From Dyadobacter fanqingshengii (lineage in GTDB: Bacteria; Bacteroidota; Bacteroidia; Cytophagales; Spirosomataceae), in NCBI RefSeq assembly GCF_023822005.2, contig NZ_CP098806.1, positions 2,170,001 through 2,234,000 of the forward strand: a stretch of 64,000 bases of DNA. Reading direction: 5' to 3'. The notes beneath the pieces are model-generated. The model made no database searches. It was not told the DNA's origin and saw only the letters and a program-made list of their open reading frames with translations. Position 1 is the first letter of the stretch. The number at the start of each line of letters is the position of its first letter. Below are positions 25,697-34,074 of this stretch, in pieces. The position numbers and the translations under genes were made by a program.

Positions 25697-26875
25697 TCAA
25701 AGACCTACCACAGGTAAGCCACTTGGTACGGTTACAGGAATTGTTTTATCAAAGGAATCATCGTTGAGTGTATTTAAAAATTCGACGATCCTTGAAATAT
25801 CCTTGAAATTCACGTCCATGTGTGTGGCGAGGGAATCAATGCTGCCAGCTTTCACATTCGGGTTGAGAATCTTTCCTCCTGCCACATCTTCATAAAACAT
25901 CAGCACTTGATCCAAAGTAGTAAACTTGCCACTGTGCATGTAGGGAGCAGTAAAACGCAGGTTACGTAGTGTGGGTGTCCTAAATGCATAATCTTGATTG
26001 ATACCCGCGTCACTTTCTGCCCGGTTATCAGTGTCGGGCACGCCCAAAGTATGCAGCTTATAATCAGAAAACATGGGACCCGAGTGACACTTTGCGCATC
26101 CTGTTACTAAAAACGCATTCATCCCATCCTTTTCGCTGGTCGACAATGCATTGCTGTCACCGCGCATATACTGGTCAAACCGGGTATTGCTAGCAATAAG
26201 CGTCCGCTCGAAGGACGCTAACGCCTTCGCTAAATTTTTTTGGGTGACTGGTTTGGGATCTGTGGGAAATGCTTTCGAAAATAGCTCATTATAGGCAGGG
26301 ATCTTATTTATCCGCTCGATGATTTCATCCAGGATCTGGTGATCCACATAAGCATTGCCCCGCATTTCTTCCAGTGTTTTAATTGGCTCCAATGCCTGCG
26401 CCTCTAATCCTTTTGCTCTTAAATCCCAAAACATCGGGGCCAGTTCAGGCCTGTATGTTTCGTGATTGGTTATGCCGTTAAAGGCTGTGTTTAAAATGCT
26501 TTGCGAGTTTCTTTTGACAAACGGAATGTCATTGGGATCCAGAAATCGTCGCTTGCTACCAGTACCTCTCCCATTTACCCCGATGGAGGTTTCCAGGAAC
26601 TCAGCATAATTGAACTCGGGCTGATGACAGGTGGCGCAGGATACGTCCTTGTTTCCGGAAAGGATAGGGTCAAAAAACAAATACCGGCCCAGGTTTACCT
26701 TTCCCGGGGTCGAAGGGTTGTCATCAGGGTCTGTCACGTACCGTGGTAATGCGTCCAGATCAGCAATTGTTTCGATTACCTTCGGCTTCCTTTGGCGCAA
26801 CGTTTCCTGGTCCCTTCCGCAGGAGCTACAAAGAATTGTAAGTATAAACACTAGACAAATGGGATGGATAATCAT
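25697..26875 (-). CDS. Dihaem cytochrome c peroxidase (CcpA/MauG family) lipoprotein
   Basis: 392 residues with a lipobox (LCSSC, Cys near 19). Two c-type haem sites are seen: CATCH (80-84) and CAKCH (near 259, GCAKCHSGPMFSD). Other family features are GRYLFFDPILSGN, SFERTLIASNTRFD and FRTPTLRNL, with a distal Met/His region near PYMHSG. The enzyme reduces H2O2 using cytochrome c in the periplasm. It is the last strong gene of the leftward operon beginning at 31807. Confidence 0.92.
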   Translation of the reverse strand: MIIHPICLVFILTILCSSCGRDQETLRQRKPKVIETIADLDALPRYVTDPDDNPSTPGKVNLGRYLFFDPILSGNKDVSCATCHQPEFNYAEFLETSIGVNGRGTGSKRRFLDPNDIPFVKRNSQSILNTAFNGITNHETYRPELAPMFWDLRAKGLEAQALEPIKTLEEMRGNAYVDHQILDEIIERINKIPAYNELFSKAFPTDPKPVTQKNLAKALASFERTLIASNTRFDQYMRGDSNALSTSEKDGMNAFLVTGCAKCHSGPMFSDYKLHTLGVPDTDNRAESDAGINQDYAFRTPTLRNLRFTAPYMHSGKFTTLDQVLMFYEDVAGGKILNPNVKAGSIDSLATHMDVNFKDISRIVEFLNTLNDDSFDKTIPVTVPSGLPVVGL

Positions 26876-26894
26876 TGTCTTACCGGAATATCTT

Positions 26895-27284
26895 TCATTG
26901 ATGGTCTGCTTTCATGAATTTGTCCAGGAACCCTTTCAACGCAATGGCATTGTTAAACTGTTCATCTTGGGCAGCATACAAAAGGGATACTTTTTTGTGC
27001 TGCTTGATCAAAGCGATAAGTTGCCCGGCAATTTGCCTGTTTTTGTTGAGCTGGAAGTTGTAGTCTGCAACAAACTCCGGCCACCGTTCCGGGTCGTGGT
27101 TAAACCATTTCCTCAGTTCGGCACTCGGGGCAATTTCTCTAAGCCAAAGGTCGACCCCGGCCTGGCTTTTCTTTAATCCCCTTGGCCATAAACGGTCAAC
27201 AAGTATGCGAAAGCCATCCTTTTTGCTGGCCGGTTCATATATCCGCTTTACGTTTATTATAAGATCTCGCTCAGTCGTTTCCAT
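26895..27284 (-). CDS. DUF488 family protein
   Basis: About 129 residues from METTERDL (27284). Hallmarks are VKRIYEPASKKDGFRILVDRLWPRGL, LWLREIAPSAELRKWFNHDPERW and SLLYAAQDEQFNNAIAL. DUF488 proteins have no proven reaction but are frequent beside respiratory and stress genes. It lies 19 nt upstream of the peroxidase gene in the same operon. Confidence 0.9.
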   Translation of the reverse strand: METTERDLIINVKRIYEPASKKDGFRILVDRLWPRGLKKSQAGVDLWLREIAPSAELRKWFNHDPERWPEFVADYNFQLNKNRQIAGQLIALIKQHKKVSLLYAAQDEQFNNAIALKGFLDKFMKADHQ

Positions 27285-27323
27285 ACTATCAGACCTCATA
27301 TTCTGATTAAATGTTAGGTTCTG

Positions 27324-27536
27324 CTAATCATCCGCCTGCAATTCCTTTTCAAGATGTATATGCTTGTGCCGATCACTCTCAAATTCTTCAAGCACAAAAA
27401 ACAAAGCTTTATTGGCAGTGCAAGCATCAGGGCCCGGTGTGTAATTGCCACTCAATGCTGCGATTTTTCGCATGCGCTTGCATTCGTTTTCATGGTCCTG
27501 CATCATAGGCACGGTCTTGATTTGACCGGATCTCAT
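27324..27536 (-). CDS. Half-size hemerythrin/YtfE-like protein
   Basis: A 70-residue frame matching the last two helices of YtfE/Ric iron-sulfur repair proteins: MMQDHENECKRMRKIAALSG (HENE), YTPGPDACTANKALFFVLEE and FESDRHKHIHLE (H..HIHLE). The usual NNILFPKA after HIHLE is replaced by KELQADD-stop. A normal YtfE has about 220-240 residues, so this is a fragment. Its ATG overlaps the stop of the haemoglobin gene by 4 nt, and it could still be translated. It keeps only half of the di-iron ligands. Confidence 0.65.
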   Translation of the reverse strand: MRSGQIKTVPMMQDHENECKRMRKIAALSGNYTPGPDACTANKALFFVLEEFESDRHKHIHLEKELQADD

Positions 27537-27928
27537 AAAATCACACGGGATGGATAGCTTTGGTAGTACTTGATTTTATATTCAAACATTTCCGCCATTT
27601 TCTCCGCCCTGAACTTTGCTTCCTGGGCTTTCTCGCCGATAAACAGTTCATCAATGGTCCCGACAAATAAATCCATCCATTTTTCAAAATGAGTGTGGTC
27701 AACCTGTAATATCGCATGCGGTGTAAACGGGCTTCCATAATAAGTATGCTCCTTTAAAAGCACTGTCTGCCAGAACTTGTACATTTTTTCCATATGCTGC
27801 GGCCAGTTATCGCTGATCCGCTCGTTAAAAACGGGTGATAATAATGCATCCGCCCTGACCTTTGCGTAAAAAGAATCTACCAAAAGCTTGATATCGTCAA
27901 TGTCGAGTATCTCTTGTTTTGTTTTCAT
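27533..27928 (-). CDS. Group III truncated haemoglobin
   Basis: 131 residues. Group III features: DSFYAKVRADALLSPVFNERI, the WPQHMEKMYKFWQTVLLK segment, YYGSPFTPHAIL and the proximal His helix VDHTHFEKWMDLFVGTIDE. Such globins bind O2 and NO, and some group III members are linked to NO defence. The upstream gene stop lies 1 nt away and the hemerythrin fragment overlaps its end, so translation is tightly coupled within the operon. Confidence 0.92.
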   Translation of the reverse strand: MKTKQEILDIDDIKLLVDSFYAKVRADALLSPVFNERISDNWPQHMEKMYKFWQTVLLKEHTYYGSPFTPHAILQVDHTHFEKWMDLFVGTIDELFIGEKAQEAKFRAEKMAEMFEYKIKYYQSYPSRVIL

Positions 27929-27929
27929 T

Positions 27930-28340
27930 TCAAATAGTTACCAAGTTAATGTATCGGATAAGGTAATAGATCGACCACCCTAAAAAGCCGATGAGCAGGA
28001 TCCAGATCCAGGCCGGAATGCTCTGGGGTGTTTCACTTCCGGTAATCAGAAACCGCTTTTGGTCCCCTTTTCCATATGCATTGATCATTAATGGGACTAT
28101 CCCATCCACCACTGCATTCTCGGCGATACCTTCAACGGCAATGGCAGGCCCGTTCTTTACCTCAAAAGGAATGATCCGGATACCTTCTTTGCCCGTCGGG
28201 TCTTTACTGATAATTTTCAACTCATGCTTGCCATCCACCATTTTACGGGTATCCAGCTCAAAATTCACAGGGGAGAGAAACTCAGCGATGGGCGTTTGGT
28301 CCTGATCCAGGAAAAGAAAAACTGTGCTTTTATCTTCCAT
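27930..28340 (-). CDS. Membrane-anchored Ig-like protein of the oxidase operon
   Basis: 136 residues. The N-terminal 100 form a beta-sandwich-like domain (STVFLFLDQDQTPIAEF, DGKHELKIISKDPTGKEGI) and a single C-terminal helix (IPAWIWILLIGFLGWSIYYL) anchors it. No haem site is present. I believe similar proteins are found with C-type haem-copper oxidases of Bacteroidota; the role may be assembly or maturation. Stop-to-start spacing is 1 nt to the next gene and 4 nt to the preceding one. Confidence 0.65.
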   Translation of the reverse strand: MEDKSTVFLFLDQDQTPIAEFLSPVNFELDTRKMVDGKHELKIISKDPTGKEGIRIIPFEVKNGPAIAVEGIAENAVVDGIVPLMINAYGKGDQKRFLITGSETPQSIPAWIWILLIGFLGWSIYYLIRYINLVTI

Positions 28341-28344
28341 AACA

Positions 28345-28602
28345 CTAAATGTTTATAATAAGCCTTTTGATATGGTTGTCTGACTTTTCGCCGGGTTTGA
28401 TCAACATCTTTGCCGAGAAGAAGAGCGTCAGTATCACAATGATGGCAGCAACCGACACGATCAGATAGTCCCAGTTGCTCTCCGGGCCGGCCCCATGCGC
28501 GATACCTTGTAATAGCTTTGGCTGACGCTGGTCACATACCGGGCACGCCGCAGCAAAAAAGCCCATCAAGACAAACACGGCTAACAAAAAGGCTTTTTTC
28601 AT
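28345..28602 (-). CDS. Small membrane protein of the oxidase operon with CPVC motif
   Basis: The start is placed at 28602 (MKKAFLLAVFVLMGF); a longer frame to 28647 overlaps the previous stop. About 85 residues: signal-like helix, then CPVCDQRQPKLLQGIAHGAGP facing the periplasm, then a second helix (YLIVSVAAIIVILTLFFSA). The CPVC pair could bind a metal or form a disulfide. It is a candidate accessory factor for the neighbouring haem-copper enzyme; the function is inferred from position. Confidence 0.7.
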   Translation of the reverse strand: MKKAFLLAVFVLMGFFAAACPVCDQRQPKLLQGIAHGAGPESNWDYLIVSVAAIIVILTLFFSAKMLIKPGEKSDNHIKRLIINI

Positions 28603-28647
28603 ATCAAATCTGAATTCTCTAAAATTTGAAAAATGCCGCCATAGCAT

Positions 28648-29667
28648 CTATTGCACAGGCATTTCCTTGATTTTCTGCACAATCTGCTCTACTTGTTGCA
28701 CCGTTACGTTGGGCGCATTGTTGCCCCAACTGCTGCGCTCGTGGTTTATAATGGCGGCTATTTGCTCCGGACTTAAATCTGCATTCGCTCCCACAGCGGG
28801 CATTGCCCCATATTCCTGGCGGGCGTCATAGCCCCGCATCACGATGTTTACAATTAATGATGGATCTTTATCGAGCACAACCGTACTACCTTTCAAAGGT
28901 GGAAAAGCGCCTTTCAAACCTTCTCCGTTTTCCTGGTGGCATGCCTGACAATGGGTGGCGTAAAGCATCTGGCCATTTTCGGAAGTTTCAGAATTGGCTT
29001 GCATTGACTGGTCCGTACTTTCTGTTTTCTGTTCATCTTTTGCATATAAAAATGCAGGGGCGCCCGTTGCGCCAGGGAGCTCGGCCTGTTTCAATGATTG
29101 TAAATAAGCGACCAGGTCCAGCGCATCCTGAGTTGCTACCAGAGTCATCCCTTGTCTTTGAAACGCATCAGGAACATTTACAACCACATCCTCTTTTGCC
29201 GGCTCGGATTTACTTTCGAACAGCCAGGGATATGCCGGCATAATGGACTGCTTGATCACAATACGCGGGTTGTATAAATGCACCAGGTTCCATTCCCGGC
29301 TGGGCTGCCGGCTTCCGATCGAGGTTAGGTCGGGCCCGGTCCGCTCAGTACCCATCAGCGTGGCGGTATTACGCCAGAAATCCGTGCGGCGATTTGAAGC
29401 ATAGTCTGCCGCCAGCCCTGGCCGCTGGCCCCAAACCTTATCCATGTCCACATTGCGGACCTGCTGGGTATGGCAGGCCACGCATCCATTGGAGACATAC
29501 AATGCCTTTCCCCTGATCGCCGCCTCACTGAGCGGCACTGCACTTGGCAGCGGCGCATTGTTCTGCTCATTATCAATGGCAGGCAATACGGCCACGAAAG
29601 CTGTTAAGCCGATAAAGAGCAGGAAAGCAGCGCCAAATAGTTTGTTATGATTATCGAAGAAATCCAT
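28648..29667 (-). CDS. Dihaem membrane cytochrome c subunit (CcoO/NorC-like fused to cytochrome c)
   Basis: Start at 29667 (MDFFDNHNKLFG). About 339 residues: one N-terminal membrane helix, a CcoO-like domain with haem site CVACH (near 62-66, NGCVACHTQQVRN) and axial-Met region SIMPAYPWLF. A linker leads to a second cytochrome c domain with CQACH (near 240, THCQACHQENGEGL) and GAMPAVG. It feeds electrons to the catalytic subunit encoded 34 nt upstream. CcoO normally has one haem, so the second domain probably replaces a separate CcoP. Confidence 0.88.
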   Translation of the reverse strand: MDFFDNHNKLFGAAFLLFIGLTAFVAVLPAIDNEQNNAPLPSAVPLSEAAIRGKALYVSNGCVACHTQQVRNVDMDKVWGQRPGLAADYASNRRTDFWRNTATLMGTERTGPDLTSIGSRQPSREWNLVHLYNPRIVIKQSIMPAYPWLFESKSEPAKEDVVVNVPDAFQRQGMTLVATQDALDLVAYLQSLKQAELPGATGAPAFLYAKDEQKTESTDQSMQANSETSENGQMLYATHCQACHQENGEGLKGAFPPLKGSTVVLDKDPSLIVNIVMRGYDARQEYGAMPAVGANADLSPEQIAAIINHERSSWGNNAPNVTVQQVEQIVQKIKEMPVQ

Positions 29668-29701
29668 GATGTCAAATTGAATGGGATAGATATGCTCGGT
29701 T

Positions 29702-31807
29702 TCAGGACACGTGATCAATAGATTTCAGCTTTTCAAATGCCGTTTCCTTAATATCAACTGTGCCCGGTGAGACCATCATCCTGTAAAGATTATAGGCAAA
29801 AAACAGGTGTGAGAGCCACATCAGGCTTCCCCCAATCGCCCGCCAGAGCCAAAACGGCGCCATAAAGCTGACCGAGTCAATAAAAGGTTTGGCTTCCATC
29901 CACATCAACCCGCGCATGGTACTGCCGTACATCAACGGTATCGTGTAAAACAAAAGCCCGATCAACGCCAGCCAAAAGTGCGCGCCAACCGTGATCTGCG
30001 GCGGCTCCTGCCCGGTAATACGGGGCATAAGTGCATAAATCCCTGCCCAGAGCAAAAAGCAGATAATGCCATACATCGTCAAATGGGAATGGGCGACAGT
30101 AAAATCAGTGAAATGCCAAAGCAGATTGGTAGACCGGAAGGCTTCGGCAGTTCCCTGCAAGGAACCGGTAAAGTAAAAAAGGATACCCGTTAAAAAGAAC
30201 GGAAGCGTATAACTGTCGGTGATCTTGTACCACGCGCCTTTGAAGGTCAACAGGAAATTGGTCGTACCTGCCACTACCGGAATGATCATGCCCACACTGC
30301 CCACGATGGCGACCGTTTGAAGCCACCAGGGAATCGCACTGAAAACAAAATGATGGGTACCAATAAGTGTATAAAAAAGGATCTGGGTCCAAAAAGCAAG
30401 TATACCAAGGCTATACGAATAGATCGGTTTATTGAGCTGCTGGGGCAGGAAGTAGTAAACGATCCCGAGCGTAAACAGCATGAACCACATTCCAACACCC
30501 TGGTGCATGTAATAGCCTTGAATGATCGTTTCACCCAGCCCATTTTGCCAAACAGGCACATATGCAACCACCGCGATCACAATTCCAAAAATCACCGAAG
30601 AGACAATGTACCAGTTTGAAATATAGATCTCCTTCGTAGTGCGGCTGGCGACTGTCTTGAAGTAATTGATCAATGTTAGCAGAAGCCCAATGCCAAAAAG
30701 CAGCATGACTGGCCATATGTACTCCCGGTACTCCCCGCCCCCATTATTGATTCCAGCCATCAAAGACAATGTGCCCAGTACCACCGCCGTATTAATCAGG
30801 ATCAATGTGTACCATCCGAGTTTTATACTGAATAGTTTTGTATTGCTGACCCTGGGCACGACATAGTTACCTAACCCCAGCATTGCCAGTGATGCCCAGC
30901 CCCAGAAAACGGCATTGGTATGGACCGGCCGCAATCGCCCAAAGCTCAGCCAGCTGAATTGGTCTGCATCCGGCGCAACAAATTTTATCCCAATATATTC
31001 CCCTACCGTCGTTCCAAAAACAAGCCAGAATGTCGCAGTGATGATGAACCAGGTGACAAGCCTGGAAAGTTGCGGGTCTACTTTCGGGCGAACGTGCGCC
31101 TTTCTTTTACGTGCCACAAATGGAAGTGATGCCTCATGCTCTACATTGTTGATCAGCCCTTTATGATCGTTGGCCGTTAATGCGCCCGACAGTTCATTAT
31201 GACTCAATACAAAATCCAGCGCATCTTTTCTTCGTTGCAGTGTTTCTGCAAGATCCTCACCTTCAATACCCCCCAGATATACTGCCACACGCCCGGCCTC
31301 TGCCACGCGCTGCTGGTTTCTATACCTGTTTAATGTGTCGGTGATCTTGATAAATAAGAAGATAGCGCCTGCCAGCACAGGGATTGATATCAGGACAATG
31401 GTAATTAAAATACCTCCCTGGCTCAGCAGCGAGTCAGCAGTTGGTTGGCTCGACTGTGCGTGTGAAGGAAAACTTACCAAACTAAGCATAGCGAGCGCAA
31501 TAACCCCTAAATGCTGCTTTTTCCCCATCCGGTCGAGCAGCAAAGAGATCTGTTGGCTATTCAGGTTATGGAGATATCTTGAATAATCCTGTCTACCCGG
31601 GTTGATTTTATTAATCAGATCATGTTGAACAACGTTTTTGATCAGGACCGCAATGAAAAGCACACCTAGGGCCATCACCAATGCAACGATTCCTACCGAT
31701 AGCATAACGGCTTGTCCAAATAGGCTATTTGCATATACAGGAGTCGCAACCAAATAAATCAAAAGGCATACGCTACTTATAATCTTATACTTACTAACAG
31801 CGATCAT
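29702..31807 (-). CDS. C-family haem-copper oxidase/NO reductase-like catalytic subunit with N-terminal extension
   Basis: 701 residues against about 450-550 in ordinary CcoN or NorB. Residues 1-230 are an extension with about four hydrophobic segments, one of which resembles an internal signal peptide (LVSFPSHAQSS). The catalytic core follows: low-spin haem His in LRPVHTNAVFWGW, CuB His in YYMHQGVGMWF, the cbb3-like IYSYSLG, THHFVFSAIPWW, and haem ligands in VAHSHLTMYG. The core looks closest to CcoN. The NO-stress neighbours allow NO reduction as an alternative to O2 reduction. It is the first gene of the leftward operon. Confidence 0.85.
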   Translation of the reverse strand: MIAVSKYKIISSVCLLIYLVATPVYANSLFGQAVMLSVGIVALVMALGVLFIAVLIKNVVQHDLINKINPGRQDYSRYLHNLNSQQISLLLDRMGKKQHLGVIALAMLSLVSFPSHAQSSQPTADSLLSQGGILITIVLISIPVLAGAIFLFIKITDTLNRYRNQQRVAEAGRVAVYLGGIEGEDLAETLQRRKDALDFVLSHNELSGALTANDHKGLINNVEHEASLPFVARKRKAHVRPKVDPQLSRLVTWFIITATFWLVFGTTVGEYIGIKFVAPDADQFSWLSFGRLRPVHTNAVFWGWASLAMLGLGNYVVPRVSNTKLFSIKLGWYTLILINTAVVLGTLSLMAGINNGGGEYREYIWPVMLLFGIGLLLTLINYFKTVASRTTKEIYISNWYIVSSVIFGIVIAVVAYVPVWQNGLGETIIQGYYMHQGVGMWFMLFTLGIVYYFLPQQLNKPIYSYSLGILAFWTQILFYTLIGTHHFVFSAIPWWLQTVAIVGSVGMIIPVVAGTTNFLLTFKGAWYKITDSYTLPFFLTGILFYFTGSLQGTAEAFRSTNLLWHFTDFTVAHSHLTMYGIICFLLWAGIYALMPRITGQEPPQITVGAHFWLALIGLLFYTIPLMYGSTMRGLMWMEAKPFIDSVSFMAPFWLWRAIGGSLMWLSHLFFAYNLYRMMVSPGTVDIKETAFEKLKSIDHVS

Positions 31808-31850
31808 ATTATATATATTAAGACCTGAATATCTTTTACTCTGGAAAATT

Positions 31851-32288
31851 TTATCTTTCTTTAATGTAGCTCAGCCCTAAGTTCAAATTTTCATTAAACT
31901 CCCCGATCGTCGCAGACTGTAACGTGCGATGCATTTTTGTTCTGATTTCTTTAAAATCGTTGTGCAGTGGGCAAGGCTTTGTTTCAGAGCAACTTTTTAA
32001 CCCAAGCCCGCAGCCCTTAAATATTTTTTCCCCGTCAATCGCCCTGACAATATCGGCCAGTGTATTGCTCCGGGCAATGCTGTCAACATAAAAGCCGCCA
32101 TTTGGACCTTTACTGGATTGTATGAGCTCACGTTTGCTGAGTTCCTGAAGAATTTTTGCAATGAAGTGTTCCGGTGAATCAATACCAGCCGCAACTTCTT
32201 TAATAGCCACTTTCCTGCCTCCTTCTGACTTCTGGGCAACAAAAATGACCGCTCTTATTGCATATTCGCACGTTTTTGAAAAAAACAT
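31851..32288 (-). CDS. Rrf2 family regulator with three cysteines (NsrR-like)
   Basis: The canonical start MFFSKTCEYAIRA is at 32288. About 145 residues: winged helix (SPEHFIAKILQELSKRELI, SSKGPNGGF) and a C-terminal cysteine loop C93-x6-C100-x5-C106 (GCGLGLKSCSETKPC). NsrR and IscR use three Cys in this region to bind an Fe-S cluster; NsrR loses it on contact with NO and derepresses NO-defence genes. It lies 43 nt upstream of the oxidase operon on the same strand, so it very likely controls it. Confidence 0.9.
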   Translation of the reverse strand: MFFSKTCEYAIRAVIFVAQKSEGGRKVAIKEVAAGIDSPEHFIAKILQELSKRELIQSSKGPNGGFYVDSIARSNTLADIVRAIDGEKIFKGCGLGLKSCSETKPCPLHNDFKEIRTKMHRTLQSATIGEFNENLNLGLSYIKER

Positions 32289-32328
32289 CTGCATCTGGTT
32301 TATGTGCAAATATATCTTCAAGATTCGG

Positions 32329-32358
32329 AAAATAAAATACTTTTTACTCTTTTATTTT
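32329..32358. promoter_or_regulatory. AT-rich inverted repeat upstream of the Rrf2 gene
   Basis: AAAATAAAA (32329-32337) and TTTTATTTT (32350-32358) are exact reverse complements with a 12-nt spacer, about 41-70 nt before the start. It is a candidate operator for the Rrf2 regulator. Confidence 0.35.
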
Positions 32359-32399
32359 ACGCACTGTTTTGCTGTTTTTCGGCATAATTACAGGCGGTA

Positions 32400-32792
32400 T
32401 CACACGCTTAGCAGTAGATAAGCAATTAATAGAATACTGATGACTAAAATGACTCCGGTAAGAATGGTGGTCAATAAAGTTGTTGGTTTATACCGCCCGG
32501 TTTTAAGTTGCTTATCAGTCCTACGGTACTGCAAAAAGGCAAACAAAATGGCAAGCATACCTAGGACGACCAAAAAAATCCCAATAATGGCTGAATATGC
32601 ATGCGAAGGCGTAGCAACTTGTGTTTGCAGCACGAAACCAAGCTGTTTTACAAACAGTGAAAACTTTACAACCACAAATCCAAAGGCCATAATGCCGATC
32701 CCTGTCCTTAACCAAGCAAGGTAAGTCCGTTCATTAGCCAGATGATCATTAGGCGTAAATGCTGATGGATTGCTATCTTTTTCTATACTCAT
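32400..32792 (-). CDS. DUF202 membrane protein
   Basis: Start at 32792 (MSIEKDSNPSAF). About 130 residues with the DUF202 signature LANERTYLAWLRTGIGIMAFG and three membrane helices (about 35-55, 75-95 and 108-128). Function unknown; DUF202 proteins are common in stress and redox regions. It reads towards the Rrf2 gene and ends 112 nt before that gene's start. Confidence 0.9.
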   Translation of the reverse strand: MSIEKDSNPSAFTPNDHLANERTYLAWLRTGIGIMAFGFVVVKFSLFVKQLGFVLQTQVATPSHAYSAIIGIFLVVLGMLAILFAFLQYRRTDKQLKTGRYKPTTLLTTILTGVILVISILLIAYLLLSV

Positions 32793-32926
32793 GTGGCCTG
32801 AATGTCCTATATACCTTAATGATAACACCCTGTTCTTGCATAGCTGTCATCCTCCCTTGTATTGTTAAAGAGTTATTATGCAATGTCGATATTAGCTTTG
32901 CACGGTCGTGTGGCCAGGTTCTCTAT

Positions 32927-33147
32927 TTAAACAAGCCCTTGCGCAAGCATAGCATCAGCCACCCGGACAAAGCCTCCTATATTGGCCCCCTGCATATAGC
33001 TCATGCGCCCATCTCCCTTACGGTCCAGGATTTTAGCTTTCTGGTAATGCGGCTTATCCTCAATAATGGAATAATTGTTTCGGCCACCTCTTGGAATGCC
33101 TGGTGAAATTCATTTTCACCAGGATTTTGATCGATAATCCGGGTCAT
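32927..33147 (-). pseudogene. gdhA: Glutamate dehydrogenase with the middle deleted
   Basis: The N-terminus reads ENEFHQAFQEVAETIIP and, after a one-base frame change, IEDKPHYQKAKILDR. This matches the first 50 residues of NADP-dependent glutamate dehydrogenases (EFHQAV.EVAE.I.P...P.Y). It continues directly with GDGRMSYMQGANIGGFVRVA and DAMLAQGLV, the family's C-terminal tail (GANI.GF.KVA.AM...G.V), and a stop at 32927. About 350-380 residues, including the whole catalytic and NADP-binding region, are missing. Confidence 0.85.
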
Positions 33148-33255
33148 GAAGGAGAATAATCTCATAGTTGCGTATGATCCGCCCATTTGTAAGAAAAATC
33201 TCAATCCACGCAATAATCTAGCGTCTTTTGATACAAAAGCTTATCTGCCAAGCTG

Positions 33256-33939
33256 CTAGTTTAAATGGAACGTCTCTGATTTTTGATCAACCAGACTTTG
33301 GTTTTTAAGTAGGTTTAAAATAACGAGTCCTATTACAATACAGACTGCAAGTAAAAGAGAAATATTGATCAGCCCTCCTGCTGCTTGCCCGTGGGCGCTT
33401 TTTATTGTCTTTTTACCCGCATCGGACTGTATTTGAGCAATAGAATGAAGAGTTGAAACAGCTTCCCGGAAAATAATTGCTCCCTGATCTCCAAACAAAA
33501 GTCCGGCCTCTTGATGGCGATTTCTACTGATAAGTTGTAGAACGGAATTTTCGAGCCTATCATAAGCTTTCAATCGATCTTTAAAATAGGAAAGTTTTTT
33601 TGCTTCCAAAGCAGTCAATGAAGTCTTCTCAAAGCTACTGATCAGACGGTTGCGCTCGGAATTGTCAATACCTGAGGTTTTAACCGGTTCTCCTGTCGAG
33701 ATGGAGGATGAATCGGTTAAATACCCTTGCACCAGAAGCCGTCTGTTATATAGGTTTTCGCTCAAAAACACAAGATCAACAGCTGGTTGTAAACGGTCAA
33801 CAAATACAGATTCCAGACTTTGATCCATAACCTGTATCGTCTGATTCGTACTGAGAGAAGCAAGCATTATCACTACTAAAATACCGGCAAGTACTACTGC
33901 CGCTTTAACTTTTTGTCGTATTACAAAAGACCATTTCAT
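33256..33939 (-). CDS. Four-helix-bundle MCP-type sensor domain protein without output domain
   Basis: Start at 33939 (MKWSFVIRQKVKAAVV). About 227 residues: membrane helix 1 (10-28), a periplasmic helical domain rich in Gln/Leu/Ser (Gln-His repeats, about 30-190) and membrane helix 2 (LLLAVCIVIGLVILNLL). This is the 4HB_MCP ligand-binding layout, but it ends 18 residues after helix 2 without HAMP, kinase or methyl-accepting domain. It may act through a partner or be a truncated receptor. No chemotaxis gene is nearby. Confidence 0.75.
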   Translation of the reverse strand: MKWSFVIRQKVKAAVVLAGILVVIMLASLSTNQTIQVMDQSLESVFVDRLQPAVDLVFLSENLYNRRLLVQGYLTDSSSISTGEPVKTSGIDNSERNRLISSFEKTSLTALEAKKLSYFKDRLKAYDRLENSVLQLISRNRHQEAGLLFGDQGAIIFREAVSTLHSIAQIQSDAGKKTIKSAHGQAAGGLINISLLLAVCIVIGLVILNLLKNQSLVDQKSETFHLN

Positions 33940-34074
33940 ATGAACATTGTTTATAAGACCAGAGTAAGAAAGCCCGGCGTCGGCAAAGAACATCCGCCAG
34001 GCTTATAAAAGGATTTAGGAAATTATAGTAATCAGCCCTAAGCATATACCTAAACTTTTTGCCCTGTTACAGGC

